A stretch of DNA of 64,000 nt from Candidatus Caldilinea saccharophila (GTDB lineage Bacteria; Chloroflexota; Anaerolineae; Caldilineales; Caldilineaceae), in assembly GCA_016710365.1 (NCBI GenBank), contig JADJVW010000018.1, positions 62,001-126,000 of the forward strand, given 5' to 3'. The notes under the pieces were generated by a model, which ran no database searches, was not told the origin of the DNA, and worked only from the letters and a program-made list of their open reading frames with translations. Shown here piece by piece: positions 1-8,058 of the stretch; positions within the stretch are counted from its first letter, which is position 1, and the number at the start of each line of letters is the position of its first letter. Position numbers and translations under genes: made by a program.

Positions 1-2
1 TC

Positions 3-1291
3 GCGCTCTACCCCAACAACGCCGCCGAGGTGGTCACGATCTATCTTGGCAAGGGTGACGTCACCGAGACGGGAACCTGGGAAACCGGCGACGATGGCGC
101 CGTACTCGTCACGCTTACCGGCAACGCCGACCGTGAGTACAACGAACCGACGACAATGACGCTCACGCCTGAAGCTGACATGATGAGCGACGGCGTCTTC
201 ACCTACCAGGCGCTGACCGTGGTGACGCCCGCAGAAATGGACGCGCTGATTGAAGGCGCCGAAGACGAGACGGCTGCAAGTGATGCAGAAAACAGCGATA
301 CAGCAGAGATGGATAGCGCGAGCGACATGAGGCGCATTTGGGTGTCAAATGTTTACCCAGCCGCCGACGCCTCCGGGCTGATCACCATGCTGGCGCTCTA
401 TGACAACGGCAACATGGATCAGTACAGCATCTATCTCGGCAAAGGCGTGGTCAACGAAATCGGCATCTGGGAAGAGGACGCCGGCGATGCCATCAGCGTC
501 ACTGCCACCGGTACGCCGGATGAAGAATACACAGAGGCGAACACGACGACCTATCAGCACGTCGACGACACGTTGATCGACGGGGTATTTGTGCTGACGC
601 TGTGGCCCGAAGTCTCGCCGGAGGAAATGGCGAACGCCGTCGATCCCAGCGGCGTCTACGGCTCCAATGTCTATCCGGCCGCGGACGCCGCCGGCTACGT
701 GATGGTATTGGCGCTCTATGACAACAACAACGCCGAACAGACGACTATTTATCTGACGAAGGGTGCGAGCAGCGAAGTGGGGACGTGGGCGAAGAGATCG
801 ACGGTTCGATCACGGTCACGATGACCGGCGCGATGGACAAGGAGTACGACGAGCCGGCCGTCACGCTCTACAGCCGCAGCGGTGAAATTCTGCAGGACGG
901 CGTGTTCATGCTGTTCAAGCTGCAAGAGATCACGCCGGAAATGATGGATGCGATGACAACGCCCGCGGTCGTGACGGTCTATCAATCCGACACGCTGCCG
1001 GCGGCCAGCAGCCCAGGTCGCGTCATCACGCTGACGCTTTTCGACGATGGCTCCATCACGCTGGACACCGATTTCCTCAACGACGAGCCTGTCATTGCTG
1101 AAGTCGGCGTCTGGGAAGAAAACGCCGACGGTGCGCTCACGGTCTCCATCACCGGCACGCCCGACGAAGCGTACGATGAGCCTGATGTGATCACCTTCGA
1201 AAAAGATGGAGATCAGATCGTAGCGGTCGAGTACGACGAATCGCTGTGGGGGTCAGAAGGATTGACGCTGACCGCACAGCCGTCCGAGTAG
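3..1291 (+). CDS. NlpE-like repeat protein, 5' truncated by window edge, one frameshift
   Basis: Partial gene: the reading frame is open from the left edge, so the start lies outside. At least four tandem units of about 100 residues are visible, each with the pattern VYPAAD..G...LALYDNGN, a GTW or GIW turn, then TGT.DEEY and an ITPE motif near the unit end. The pattern recalls the NlpE N-terminal (copper resistance lipoprotein) domain found repeated in secreted Chloroflexota proteins; this is family resemblance, not proof of metal binding. The frame changes near base 791: comparing the four repeat units shows that one base is missing just after a TGGGC, and the protein resumes at GEEIDGS. It ends with a TAG at 1289-1291. 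Probably exported, but no signal peptide can be seen because the N-terminus is missing. Confidence 0.6.
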
Positions 1292-1313
1292 TCACCCTTG
1301 TCACTGTTTGATC

Positions 1314-1346
1314 AGGTGACAGTCACTTCACAAGTGACTGTCACCT
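1314..1346. terminator. 15-bp perfect inverted repeat between convergent genes
   Basis: Arms AGGTGACAGTCACTT and AAGTGACTGTCACCT flank a 3-base loop (1329-1331). It lies between two convergent genes, so it could end transcription from both sides, although neither side has a clear T-run. The arm itself is nearly self-palindromic (GTGACAGTCAC), as in dispersed palindromic repeats. Confidence 0.55.
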
Positions 1347-1366
1347 CTGGACTGTCCAGGTAGTCC

Positions 1367-2713
1367 TCAATAGACCTTGAGGTAGCGATCCAGCTCCCAC
1401 TGGGTGACGTAGCGCTGATAATCCTGCCATTCCTGTTGTTTCGCCTCGATAAAGCGCTCGTAGACGTGCTGCCCCAGAGCGTCCTGAATCACCTCATCTT
1501 GCTTAAGCTCATCGAGCGCATCGCCAAAATCACCGGGCAAAGTCTCCAGCCCCGCGCGCAGGTTATCCATGTGATAGAGATCTTCCTCGGCGGGCAAGGG
1601 CGGCGTCATTTTGTTTTCGATGCCGTCCAGCCCCGCGGCCAACATGACGGCAAAGGCCAGATAGGGGTTGCAGCTCGGATCGGGACAGCGCAGCTCGCAG
1701 CGCGTGCTCTTGTGGCGTCCGGTCGAGACGCGCGGGATGCGGATCAAGGCGCTGCGGTTGGTGCGCCCCCACGAGATATAGACCGGCGCTTCATAGCCCG
1801 GCACCAGGCGCTTATAGCTATTGACCAGCGGCGCAAGGATCGGCGCGATCCCCTTGGCGTGTACGAGTTGACCGGCGATGAAGCGCAGCGCGGTCTCGCT
1901 CAAGCCATATTCGCTGTCAGCGTCGTACATGGCGGTGTCGCTGCCGCCTCGCTGCCACAAACTCTGATGGATGTGCATCCCCGACCCGTTGATGCCGGCC
2001 ACCGGTTTTGGCATAAAGGTGCAGTGTAAGCCGTTCTTCTGCGCCACGGCCTTGACTGTGGTGCGGAAGGTAATTGCCGAATCGGCAGTCGTCAGCGCGG
2101 GGCCATAGCGAAAGTCGATTTCGCTCTGCCCGGCTGCCACCTCATGGTGCGACGCTTCCACGTTGATGCCCATCGCGGTCAACGCATCGACCATCTGGCG
2201 ACGCACGCTGTGCGCCAGATCGGTGCTGATGTCGAAATAGCCGGCTTCATCGTGCGGCCTCAGCGGGAGCAATTCCCCATTGGGATGCACCTTGAACAGA
2301 AAAAATTCCAATTCGGGGCCGACATAATAATCAAGCCCAAGATTGGCCGCGCGTGCAAGCTGGCGTTTGAGCACCTGGCGCGGATCGCCCTCAAAGGGGG
2401 CGCCGTCGGGCGTGTGGACGTCGCAGATCACGCGCGCGGTCGAGAGATCCATTTCCCACGGGATCACGGTGAACGTGTCGAGATCCGGCTTGAGATACAT
2501 ATCGCTTTCGGCGACGCGCGCAAACCCTTCGACGGCGCTGCCATCAAACCAAACACCGTGCGACACCGCGTCGTCCCAATAGTCGACCGGAATGGTAATC
2601 TGCTTGGCGCTGCCGATGATGTCGGAAAACTGAAGACGAATAAAGCGAATATCATTTCGCTTGACCGTTTCGTCGATGCGTTCTAACTCTTCTGGCTTAT
2701 AGGCGATCATCAT
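1367..2713 (-). CDS. glnA: glutamine synthetase, type I, shorter alpha-like form
   Basis: ATP-dependent condensation of glutamate and ammonium to glutamine, cytosolic dodecamer. About 448 residues. Visible motifs: WFDGSAVEGF near residue 60, the catalytic ELEFFLF stretch, NGSGMHIHQSLW, the PGYEAP loop and TNRSALIRIP. The length and the absence of a Tyr adenylylation motif fit the GSI-alpha type (Bacillus/Thermotoga-like) rather than the adenylylated beta type. I chose the ATG at 2713 because AAGGGA lies about 7 bases upstream and the homology begins right after; the frame stays open upstream to 2890, but that part crosses a terminator and looks non-coding. It lies downstream of a second glutamine synthetase on the same strand, separated by a hairpin terminator and a direct repeat, so it is probably expressed separately. 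Confidence 0.92.
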   Translation of the reverse strand: MMIAYKPEELERIDETVKRNDIRFIRLQFSDIIGSAKQITIPVDYWDDAVSHGVWFDGSAVEGFARVAESDMYLKPDLDTFTVIPWEMDLSTARVICDVHTPDGAPFEGDPRQVLKRQLARAANLGLDYYVGPELEFFLFKVHPNGELLPLRPHDEAGYFDISTDLAHSVRRQMVDALTAMGINVEASHHEVAAGQSEIDFRYGPALTTADSAITFRTTVKAVAQKNGLHCTFMPKPVAGINGSGMHIHQSLWQRGGSDTAMYDADSEYGLSETALRFIAGQLVHAKGIAPILAPLVNSYKRLVPGYEAPVYISWGRTNRSALIRIPRVSTGRHKSTRCELRCPDPSCNPYLAFAVMLAAGLDGIENKMTPPLPAEEDLYHMDNLRAGLETLPGDFGDALDELKQDEVIQDALGQHVYERFIEAKQQEWQDYQRYVTQWELDRYLKVY

Positions 2714-2739
2714 TGAACGTTCCCTTGATTGTGGCGCCA

Positions 2740-2773
2740 CTAAGGTGTGCTGCCACCCTAAGTGTGCTGCCAT
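2740..2773 (-). promoter_or_regulatory. glnA: tandem 16-bp direct repeat upstream of glnA
   Basis: On the minus strand two near-identical copies, TGGCAGCACACTTAGG and TGGCAGCACACCTTAG, lie end to end about 30-60 bases upstream of the glnA start. The palindrome GTGGCGCCAC (2731-2740) is adjacent. Placement suggests an operator or activator site. No known nitrogen regulator site (NtcA GTA-N8-TAC, or GlnR/TnrA) is recognisable. Confidence 0.4.
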
Positions 2774-2794
2774 GATAGAAGTGTGGCGCCCGTT

Positions 2795-2841
2795 ATAAAC
2801 AAACACCCGCGCCCGCGCAAATCCGCCGGGCGCGGGTGTTT
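2795..2841 (-). terminator. Rho-independent terminator between the two glutamine synthetases
   Basis: Perfect 15-bp stem AAACACCCGCGCCCG / CGGGCGCGGGTGTTT (2801-2815 and 2827-2841) with an 11-base loop. Read on the minus strand it is followed by a T-rich stretch (GTGTTTGTTTATAA). It follows the stop of the upstream glutamine synthetase (2924), so the two genes are likely separate transcription units or coupled only by read-through. Confidence 0.75.
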
Positions 2842-2923
2842 CCATGATCGAGGTTGTGTCACCTATGCCCACACACTTGGCGCAGCGCACCTCTGAGCGA
2901 CTTCACAACACGCAACTCTGTAG

Positions 2924-4339
2924 TTACACGCCGTAGTACATGACGAATTCGTGCGGATGCGGGCGCAGACGCACGGCGTCAAATTCGCTGATGCGCTTGT
3001 AATGAATATAGGTCTCGATCAGCGTTTCGGTGAAGACGCCGCCAGCGGTCAAGTAGTCGTGATCGGCTTCGAGGGCATCGAGCACTGCCGAGAGCGAGCC
3101 TTCGACCGTGCGCACTGTCTTCAGCGTCTCGCCTTCAAAGAGATCCATCTCCGACGGATTGCCCGGATCGATCTGATGCTTGATGCCGTCCAATCCAGCC
3201 ATCAACATTGCGGAGAAGGCCAGGTAGGGATTTGCAGCCGGGTCCGGGCAGCGGAATTCGATGCGCTTGGCCTTGGGCGACTGTGACGAGACGGGAATCC
3301 GGCAGGCGGCCGAACGGTTGCGGGCCGAATAGGCGATCACCACAGGCGCCTCGTACCCAGGCACCAAGCGGCGGTAGGAGTTCGTGGTCGGCGCGGCGAT
3401 GGCGAGCAGCGAGTTGATGTGCTTCAGGATGCCGCCGATGTACCACATCGCTTCCTGGCTCAGCCCCGCATATTTATCGCCGGCGAAGAGCGGCTTGCCA
3501 TCCTTCCACAAGCTCTGATGCACGTGCATCCCGGAGCCATTGTCCTCGAAGAGGGGTTTGGGCATAAAGGTGGCCGTCTTGCCGTACTTGGCCGCCACAT
3601 TCTTAACGATGTACTTGTAAATCTGCATCCAGTCGGCCATCTGGATCATCGGGGCAAACTGGAGGTCGATCTCGGTCTGACCCGCAGTGGCCACCTCATG
3701 ATGATGGCGCTCAACCTTGAGACCGGCCTTGATCATCTCGTTGACCATTTCGGAGCGGATGTCCTGGAAGAGGTCGAAGGGCGCCACCGGGAAATAACCA
3801 CCCTTGTAACCAACCTTGTGCCCTGGACCCCACTCGCCGGAAGTCCAGATTGCTTCGCTGCTTTCGACGCCGTAGGAGGAGGAGTAGCGCCCCGTCTCAT
3901 ACATGACCTGGTCGAAGATGAAGAACTCCGCCTCCGGGCCGCAATACATCGTGTCGGCAATGCCGGTATCCTTGAGATAGGCTTCGGCGCGGCGGATCAC
4001 GTTGCGCGGGTCGCGGCCAAAGGCTTCCATCGTGCCGGGTTCGTAGACGTTGGCGATCACGCTTAAGGTCGGGTGTGCGCAGACCGGGTCGATAAAGGCT
4101 GTGGTCGGATCACAAACCAGCAACATGTCGCTGCTCTCGATCGCCTTAAAGCCACGGATCGATGAGCCGTCAAAGCCTAGACCCGTTTTGAAAAGGTCGT
4201 CCTCATCATAGAAGTCGACTGGCACTGAAAAGTGCTGCCACTGTCCGTAAAGATCGGTAAATTTCAGATCGACAAATTCGATGCTGTTTTCCTCAATTGC
4301 CTTGGTCACATCTTTGACCGTGCTACAGTTAAGACCCAT
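2924..4339 (-). CDS. glnA: glutamine synthetase, type I, longer form
   Basis: Second glutamine synthetase, 471 residues, same reaction as its downstream neighbour. Motifs: GLGFDGSSIRGF near 55-65, CGPEAEFFIFD, NGSGMHVHQSLW, PGYEAPV, ARNRSAACRIP, and the C-terminus HPHEFVMYYGV. The length fits the GSI-beta size class, but the region where the adenylylated Tyr sits in enterobacterial GlnA has no NLYDLP-type motif, so covalent control is doubtful. The ATG at 4339 is preceded by AGGAG about 9 bases upstream. Two non-identical GS genes side by side suggest different nitrogen conditions or affinities. Its long AT-rich upstream region faces the divergent molybdoenzyme gene. Confidence 0.92.
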   Translation of the reverse strand: MGLNCSTVKDVTKAIEENSIEFVDLKFTDLYGQWQHFSVPVDFYDEDDLFKTGLGFDGSSIRGFKAIESSDMLLVCDPTTAFIDPVCAHPTLSVIANVYEPGTMEAFGRDPRNVIRRAEAYLKDTGIADTMYCGPEAEFFIFDQVMYETGRYSSSYGVESSEAIWTSGEWGPGHKVGYKGGYFPVAPFDLFQDIRSEMVNEMIKAGLKVERHHHEVATAGQTEIDLQFAPMIQMADWMQIYKYIVKNVAAKYGKTATFMPKPLFEDNGSGMHVHQSLWKDGKPLFAGDKYAGLSQEAMWYIGGILKHINSLLAIAAPTTNSYRRLVPGYEAPVVIAYSARNRSAACRIPVSSQSPKAKRIEFRCPDPAANPYLAFSAMLMAGLDGIKHQIDPGNPSEMDLFEGETLKTVRTVEGSLSAVLDALEADHDYLTAGGVFTETLIETYIHYKRISEFDAVRLRPHPHEFVMYYGV

Positions 4340-4702
4340 AAATAAACTCCTGCTTCATGGCTTTGTGAATTTACAAAACAACATTTTAAGACAAAAGAAA
4401 CCGTCCAACCATGTCTTCAAATTGTCAAGACACCATTGTGACGGTCAATGCATACTATCAACCTTGGAATGCAAGCAAATAAAAACATACTGCCATAAGT
4501 ATAAAAAAGCTGTCGCGTGAATTCCAGCGCGAAAGTCGCCAAAGGCAGGCAACGGTTCCTTGTGCATAGTGCACAACGTGCATCGAGGGAGAAATGGCGC
4601 GCAAGTGCACCCATAGCCGAGAAGCCGGCTACCAGAAATGAAAATAAATGCGCTACAATGCCGGTAGTCATTGCGTTCGCCACGATCAGGAGAGCAAGCC
4701 CT
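4340..4702. other. divergent intergenic region, AT-rich on the glnA side
   Basis: 363 bases between the divergent glutamine synthetase and molybdopterin oxidoreductase genes. The first 180 bases are markedly AT-rich and must carry the glnA promoter; several weak boxes exist but none has consensus sequence and spacing. An open frame runs in from 4517 to the oxidoreductase, but it lacks homology and the ribosome site lies later, so I treat it as non-coding. Confidence 0.5.
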
Positions 4703-6895
4703 ATGGCAAAGATCGACCTCTACCACACCGATCCATCGTTTACCGTCGTCACCGGCGCGTGCCCGCACGACTGCCCCGACACCTGTAGCTGGCAAGTCGC
4801 AGTGGAAAGCAGCAGCGGCCGCGCGGTGGATATCTGGGGCAATCCGCACCACCCGATCACGCAGGGGAAGCTCTGCGGCAAGGTGGATCGCTATCTGGAG
4901 CGCACCTACCACGCCGACCGGCTGATGACGCCGCTGCGCCGCATCGGGGCGAAGGGCAGCGGCCATTTTGCCCCGGTGGCGTGGGACGAAGCGATCGACG
5001 AAATCGCAGCGCGTCTGCGCTCCGTCGTCGACGCATACGGCGCTGAGGCGGTGTTGCCCTACTCCTACAGTGGCACGCTCGGCTTTTTACAAGGCGAAGG
5101 CATGGCGACGCGCTTTTTCGAGCGCATGGGCGCGAGCCGGCTGGCGCGCACGATCTGCTCCGAAGCTGGCTTTGAGGGTTATCTTTACACCCTCGGCGCG
5201 GCCGAAGGCATGGCGCCGGAAGATTTCGCCCACGCGCGCCTGATTCTGATCTGGGGCAGCAACACGCTGACGAGCAATCTGCATTTGTGGCCGTTTGTGC
5301 AGGCCGCGCGCAAACAAGGCGCGCGCGTCCTCGTCATCGATCCGGCGCGCACGCGCACTGCCCAGGCCGCCGACGAATGGCTTCCCATTCGCCCGGGCAC
5401 GGACGGCGCGCTGGCCCTGGCAATGATGCACGTCATCATTGCCGAGCAGCTCCATGACGATGACTATGTAGCGCGCTACACCGTGGGCTTTGACCAGCTT
5501 GCCAGCCGCGTGCGCGAGTGGACGCCGGCGCGCGCCGCGGCCATCACCGGCGTATCGGCGCAGCGCATCATTGACCTGGCGCGCGACTATGCCACCATCC
5601 GCCCCGCGGCGATCCGCATCAACTACGGCATCCAGCGTCACTACGGTGGCGGCATGGCGGTGCGCACCATCGCCTGTCTGCCCGCGTTGATCGGTGCATG
5701 GCGCGCGCATGGCGGTGGCATGCAACTCAGCGCCAGCGGCCTCTTTCGCCACCTAGACAAGCGCGGGCTATATGCAGAGGACGAGCTGCTGCGCACTCCT
5801 CGCCCCTCGCCCTTCGCTCCTCGCACGCTCAATATGAACCGGCTGGGCGACGCGCTGAGCCTCGAGCCCGCCCGGCTTGCCCAAGCTCATTATCACCCGC
5901 GTCCGATCGATCCCCTGCCTGCGCCGGGCCAGGCCGGCCCACCGGTCAAGGCGCTGATTGTCTACAACTGCAACCCGGCCGCGGGCGCGCCCGATCAGAA
6001 CGCCGTGTGCGCGGGGCTGCGTCGCGATGACCTCTTTACTGTCGTGTTGGAGCACTTTCAAACCGACACCGCGGACCACGCCGACTATATTTTGCCGGCG
6101 ACGACGCAGCTCGAGCATTGGGACATCCACAGGTCCTACGGCCACGCCTATCTGGCGCTCAACCGGCCGGCGCTGGCGCCGGTGGGCGCGGCGTTGCCCA
6201 ACAGTGAAATCTTTCGCCGGCTGGCCGCGGCGCTTGGCTATGAAGATGCGTGCTTCACGGAGACAGACGAGGAAATCCTGCGCGCTTTTGTCGAAACGCA
6301 GACGCACGAACGTTTTGCCGGCATCACCTGGCCGCGGCTGCTGGCAGAGGGATTCTGTCGCCTCAACCTGCCTGACCCACACCTGCCTTTTGCCCAGGGC
6401 AACTTTCCTACGCCGAGCGGCAAATGCGAGTTTTACAGCGCGCGCATGGCCGCCGACGGGTATGATCCGCTGCCGTCGTACACGCCGCCGCAATGGCAGG
6501 AGCAAGCGAGACAAGGAGAGGGGGAGAAGGGGGGCGAGGAAGCACGGTCGCTTGCGATTGGCAATACGTCGCCCCTCGCCCCTCGCCCCTCGCCTCTGGT
6601 CTGCATCTCACCGCCGGCGCATTCCTTTCTCAACACCACCTTTGCCAACGCGCCGCGCTTTATCGAACGCGAGGGCCAACCCGTGCTGCGCATCCATCCC
6701 GAGGACGCGGCCGCGCGTGGCATTGAGGAGGGCAGTCAGGTGCGCGTCTGCAACGAGTTGGGCGAGGTGCACCTGGCTGCTGCGGTGACGACCGCCCTTA
6801 TGCCGGGTACGGTGCTGGCGCCGGGTGTGTGGTGGGCGAAATTCAGCCCCGACGGGCCGCAACATCAATCAGCTTACTTCATCCCACGAAACTGA
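4703..6895 (+). CDS. molybdopterin-dependent oxidoreductase (BisC/FdhA-type) with Pro-rich insertions
   Basis: Catalytic subunit of a DMSO-reductase-family enzyme, about 730 residues. An N-terminal [4Fe-4S] motif C20-x3-C24-x3-C28-x29-C58 (ACPHDCPDTC ... KLCGK) is followed by the molybdopterin-binding alpha/beta domains (RTICSEAG, LIWGSN, RINYGIQRH, NMNRLGDAL) and the C-terminal cap domain (VRVCNELGEV ... YFIPRN). The substrate cannot be told from sequence. The ATG at 4703 has AGGAGA upstream. Odd: two low-complexity insertions are encoded in frame, a short TPRPSPFAPR peptide near residue 370 and a longer one near 600-633 (RQGEGEKGG... then PLAPRPSPL). Both are made of the dispersed CGCCCCT heptamer and GAGACAAGG-type repeats, and both lie where relatives have a short loop. 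No partner electron-transfer subunit is adjacent. Confidence 0.88.
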   Translation: MAKIDLYHTDPSFTVVTGACPHDCPDTCSWQVAVESSSGRAVDIWGNPHHPITQGKLCGKVDRYLERTYHADRLMTPLRRIGAKGSGHFAPVAWDEAIDEIAARLRSVVDAYGAEAVLPYSYSGTLGFLQGEGMATRFFERMGASRLARTICSEAGFEGYLYTLGAAEGMAPEDFAHARLILIWGSNTLTSNLHLWPFVQAARKQGARVLVIDPARTRTAQAADEWLPIRPGTDGALALAMMHVIIAEQLHDDDYVARYTVGFDQLASRVREWTPARAAAITGVSAQRIIDLARDYATIRPAAIRINYGIQRHYGGGMAVRTIACLPALIGAWRAHGGGMQLSASGLFRHLDKRGLYAEDELLRTPRPSPFAPRTLNMNRLGDALSLEPARLAQAHYHPRPIDPLPAPGQAGPPVKALIVYNCNPAAGAPDQNAVCAGLRRDDLFTVVLEHFQTDTADHADYILPATTQLEHWDIHRSYGHAYLALNRPALAPVGAALPNSEIFRRLAAALGYEDACFTETDEEILRAFVETQTHERFAGITWPRLLAEGFCRLNLPDPHLPFAQGNFPTPSGKCEFYSARMAADGYDPLPSYTPPQWQEQARQGEGEKGGEEARSLAIGNTSPLAPRPSPLVCISPPAHSFLNTTFANAPRFIEREGQPVLRIHPEDAAARGIEEGSQVRVCNELGEVHLAAAVTTALMPGTVLAPGVWWAKFSPDGPQHQSAYFIPRN
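5793..5826 (+). repeat. CGCCCCT-heptamer insertion inside coding sequence
   Basis: Short run CTCGCCCCTCGCCC with degenerate copies, translated in frame as TPRPSPFAPR. Same heptamer family as at 6572, 14151, 39325 and 59030. Confidence 0.6.
6503..6600 (+). repeat. composite GA-rich plus CGCCCCT element inside coding sequence
   Basis: Begins with GAGACAAGGAGAGGGGG (purine-rich), continues through a unique middle, and ends with three CGCCCCT heptamers. Translated in frame within the molybdopterin oxidoreductase as a hydrophilic Gly/Glu/Arg stretch followed by PLAPRPSP. The same modular composition recurs in carB and the DUF2079 gene. Confidence 0.7.
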
Positions 6896-7042
6896 CATGG
6901 GCGCGAGCGCGCGCTTCTATGACACGGTGGTTTGGGTGGAAAAAATCATTACATAACGACATAATACAGAATCCTTGCAAAAAATGTGCAATACAAGGCC
7001 GTCAATCCATGGCACAATGACACACGGGTCGGGGCAACATTT

Positions 7043-7079
7043 CAGGTCTCCCTTCCCGCGAGGAGACCTGGATTTTTTT
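7043..7079 (+). terminator. Rho-independent terminator
   Basis: Stem CAGGTCTCC / GGAGACCTG (7043-7051, 7062-7070) followed by GATTTTTTTC. It ends the molybdopterin oxidoreductase transcript about 150 bases after its stop. More T-runs follow at 7086 and 7101. Confidence 0.8.
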
Positions 7080-7162
7080 CGGCATTTTTTTCGGCGTGCT
7101 TTTTTGCAAGACTACGATAGAGGCGCCGTTCCTCATTTGCCGATCCCCCTTCGTGTATTTTC

Positions 7163-7191
7163 TTGACGCGACGCCTCCCATACAGTAGGAT
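7163..7191 (+). promoter_or_regulatory. sufE: sigma-70-like promoter for sufE
   Basis: TTGACG (7163-7168), 17-base spacer, TAGGAT (7186-7191). It predicts a transcript start near 7198, directly before the hairpin at 7214. Confidence 0.5.
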
Positions 7192-7213
7192 CAGCACACC
7201 AATAGAGTAGCAA

Positions 7214-7252
7214 CGACAAACGGCAGGCGGCTGTGCTGCCTGCCGTTTGTCG
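7214..7252 (+). promoter_or_regulatory. sufE: 15-bp perfect hairpin in the sufE leader
   Basis: Arms CGACAAACGGCAGGC and GCCTGCCGTTTGTCG with a 9-base loop, then CTTTCCGC without a T-run. It starts about 16 bases after the predicted transcript start and ends 26 bases before the sufE ATG. It could stabilise the mRNA or be a palindromic repeat; a terminator is less likely. Confidence 0.5.
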
Positions 7253-7278
7253 CTTTCCGCATAGGAGCATACGGCATC

Positions 7279-7728
7279 ATGGAGACGACCATTCAGGATA
7301 AGATTGAGCTTTGCCCGCCCACGCTGCAAACGATTATCGAGGAGTTTCGCGAAGCGCCTCCGCGCGACCGCATGGAATATCTGCTGGAATACGCCATGAG
7401 TTTGCCGCCGCTGCCCGACCGCTATCAGGCGCAGCGCGACAGCATGGAGCAGGTGCACGAGTGCCAGACGCCGGTCTTTCTCGCCACCGAGATCAACGAT
7501 GACGGCGTCTATTTTTACCTGGACATTCCACTGGAGTCGCCCACCGTACGCGGCTATGCTGCGATCCTGGTCGAGGGGCTGACCGGCGCTTCGCCTGAGG
7601 CAGTTTTGGCGACGCCGGAAGATGTCTATATGCTGCTGGGGCTGCACGAAGTGATCACACCGCAGCGTGTGCGCGGGCTGCACGCCTTATTGGGCTACAT
7701 GAAGAAACAGGTGAAAAATCGTCTGTGA
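7279..7728 (+). CDS. sufE: SufE-like Fe-S cluster assembly sulfur acceptor
   Basis: SufE accepts persulfide sulfur from the cysteine desulfurase SufS and passes it to the SUF scaffold in the cytosol. 149 residues, normal for the family. The conserved active-site Cys lies in VHECQTPVF near residue 61, in the position of the V.GCQS.VW motif. An N-terminal helical segment precedes it (TLQTIIEEFREAPPRDRMEYLLEY). No SufS, SufB or SufC lies nearby, so it is a solitary copy. Its own promoter and a leader hairpin lie upstream. It might also serve another desulfurase. Confidence 0.85.
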   Translation: METTIQDKIELCPPTLQTIIEEFREAPPRDRMEYLLEYAMSLPPLPDRYQAQRDSMEQVHECQTPVFLATEINDDGVYFYLDIPLESPTVRGYAAILVEGLTGASPEAVLATPEDVYMLLGLHEVITPQRVRGLHALLGYMKKQVKNRL

Positions 7729-7749
7729 TGGGCCAGCCGCTACGCACGC

Positions 7750-8046
7750 GTAGGTCACGCTACCAGCGTGACGCCAGTTTGTCGACACAATGCGTCGGGC
7801 TGATAGCCCGACCTACAAAGCACGCGTAGGTCACGCTACCAGCGTGACGCCAGTTTGTCGACACAACACGTCGGGCTGATAGCCCGACCTACGGGGAGCG
7901 CGCGTAGGTCACGCTACCAGCGTGACGCCAGTTTGTCGACACAATGCGTCGGGCTGATAGCCCGACCTACAAAGCACGCGTAGGTCACGCTACCAGCCCG
8001 ACGCCAGTTTGTCGACGCAACACGTCGGGCTGATAGCCCGGCCTAC
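7750..8046. repeat. four tandem 67-bp palindromic repeats
   Basis: Copies at 7750-7816, 7826-7892, 7904-7970 and 7980-8046, separated by 9-11 bases. Each begins GTAGGTC and ends GACCTAC or GCCTAC, and holds two internal hairpins, GTCACGCTACCAGCGTGAC and GTCGGGCTGATAGCCCGAC, around CCAGTTTGTCGAC. Copies 1 and 3 share TGCGTCGG and copies 2 and 4 share CACGTCGG; the spacer AAAGCACGC recurs after copies 1 and 3, so the array probably arose by duplication of a pair. REP-like element between convergent genes. Confidence 0.9.
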
Positions 8047-8058
8047 TGGGTGGACAAA

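Noticed and set aside
2714..2890. N-terminal extension of the shorter glutamine synthetase
   Set aside because: It crosses a terminator and direct repeats, has no family similarity, and a good ribosome site precedes the ATG at 2713.
4517..4702. N-terminal extension or separate peptide before the molybdopterin oxidoreductase
   Set aside because: No homology in the extension; AGGAGA and the Fe-S domain start support the ATG at 4703.
6829..7042. small gene after the molybdopterin oxidoreductase
   Set aside because: Open frames are short, overlap the oxidoreductase end and the terminator, and show no coding character.
7750..8046. CRISPR array
   Set aside because: Repeats are 67 bp with internal hairpins, and the 9-11 bp gaps are too short and partly identical; no cas genes.
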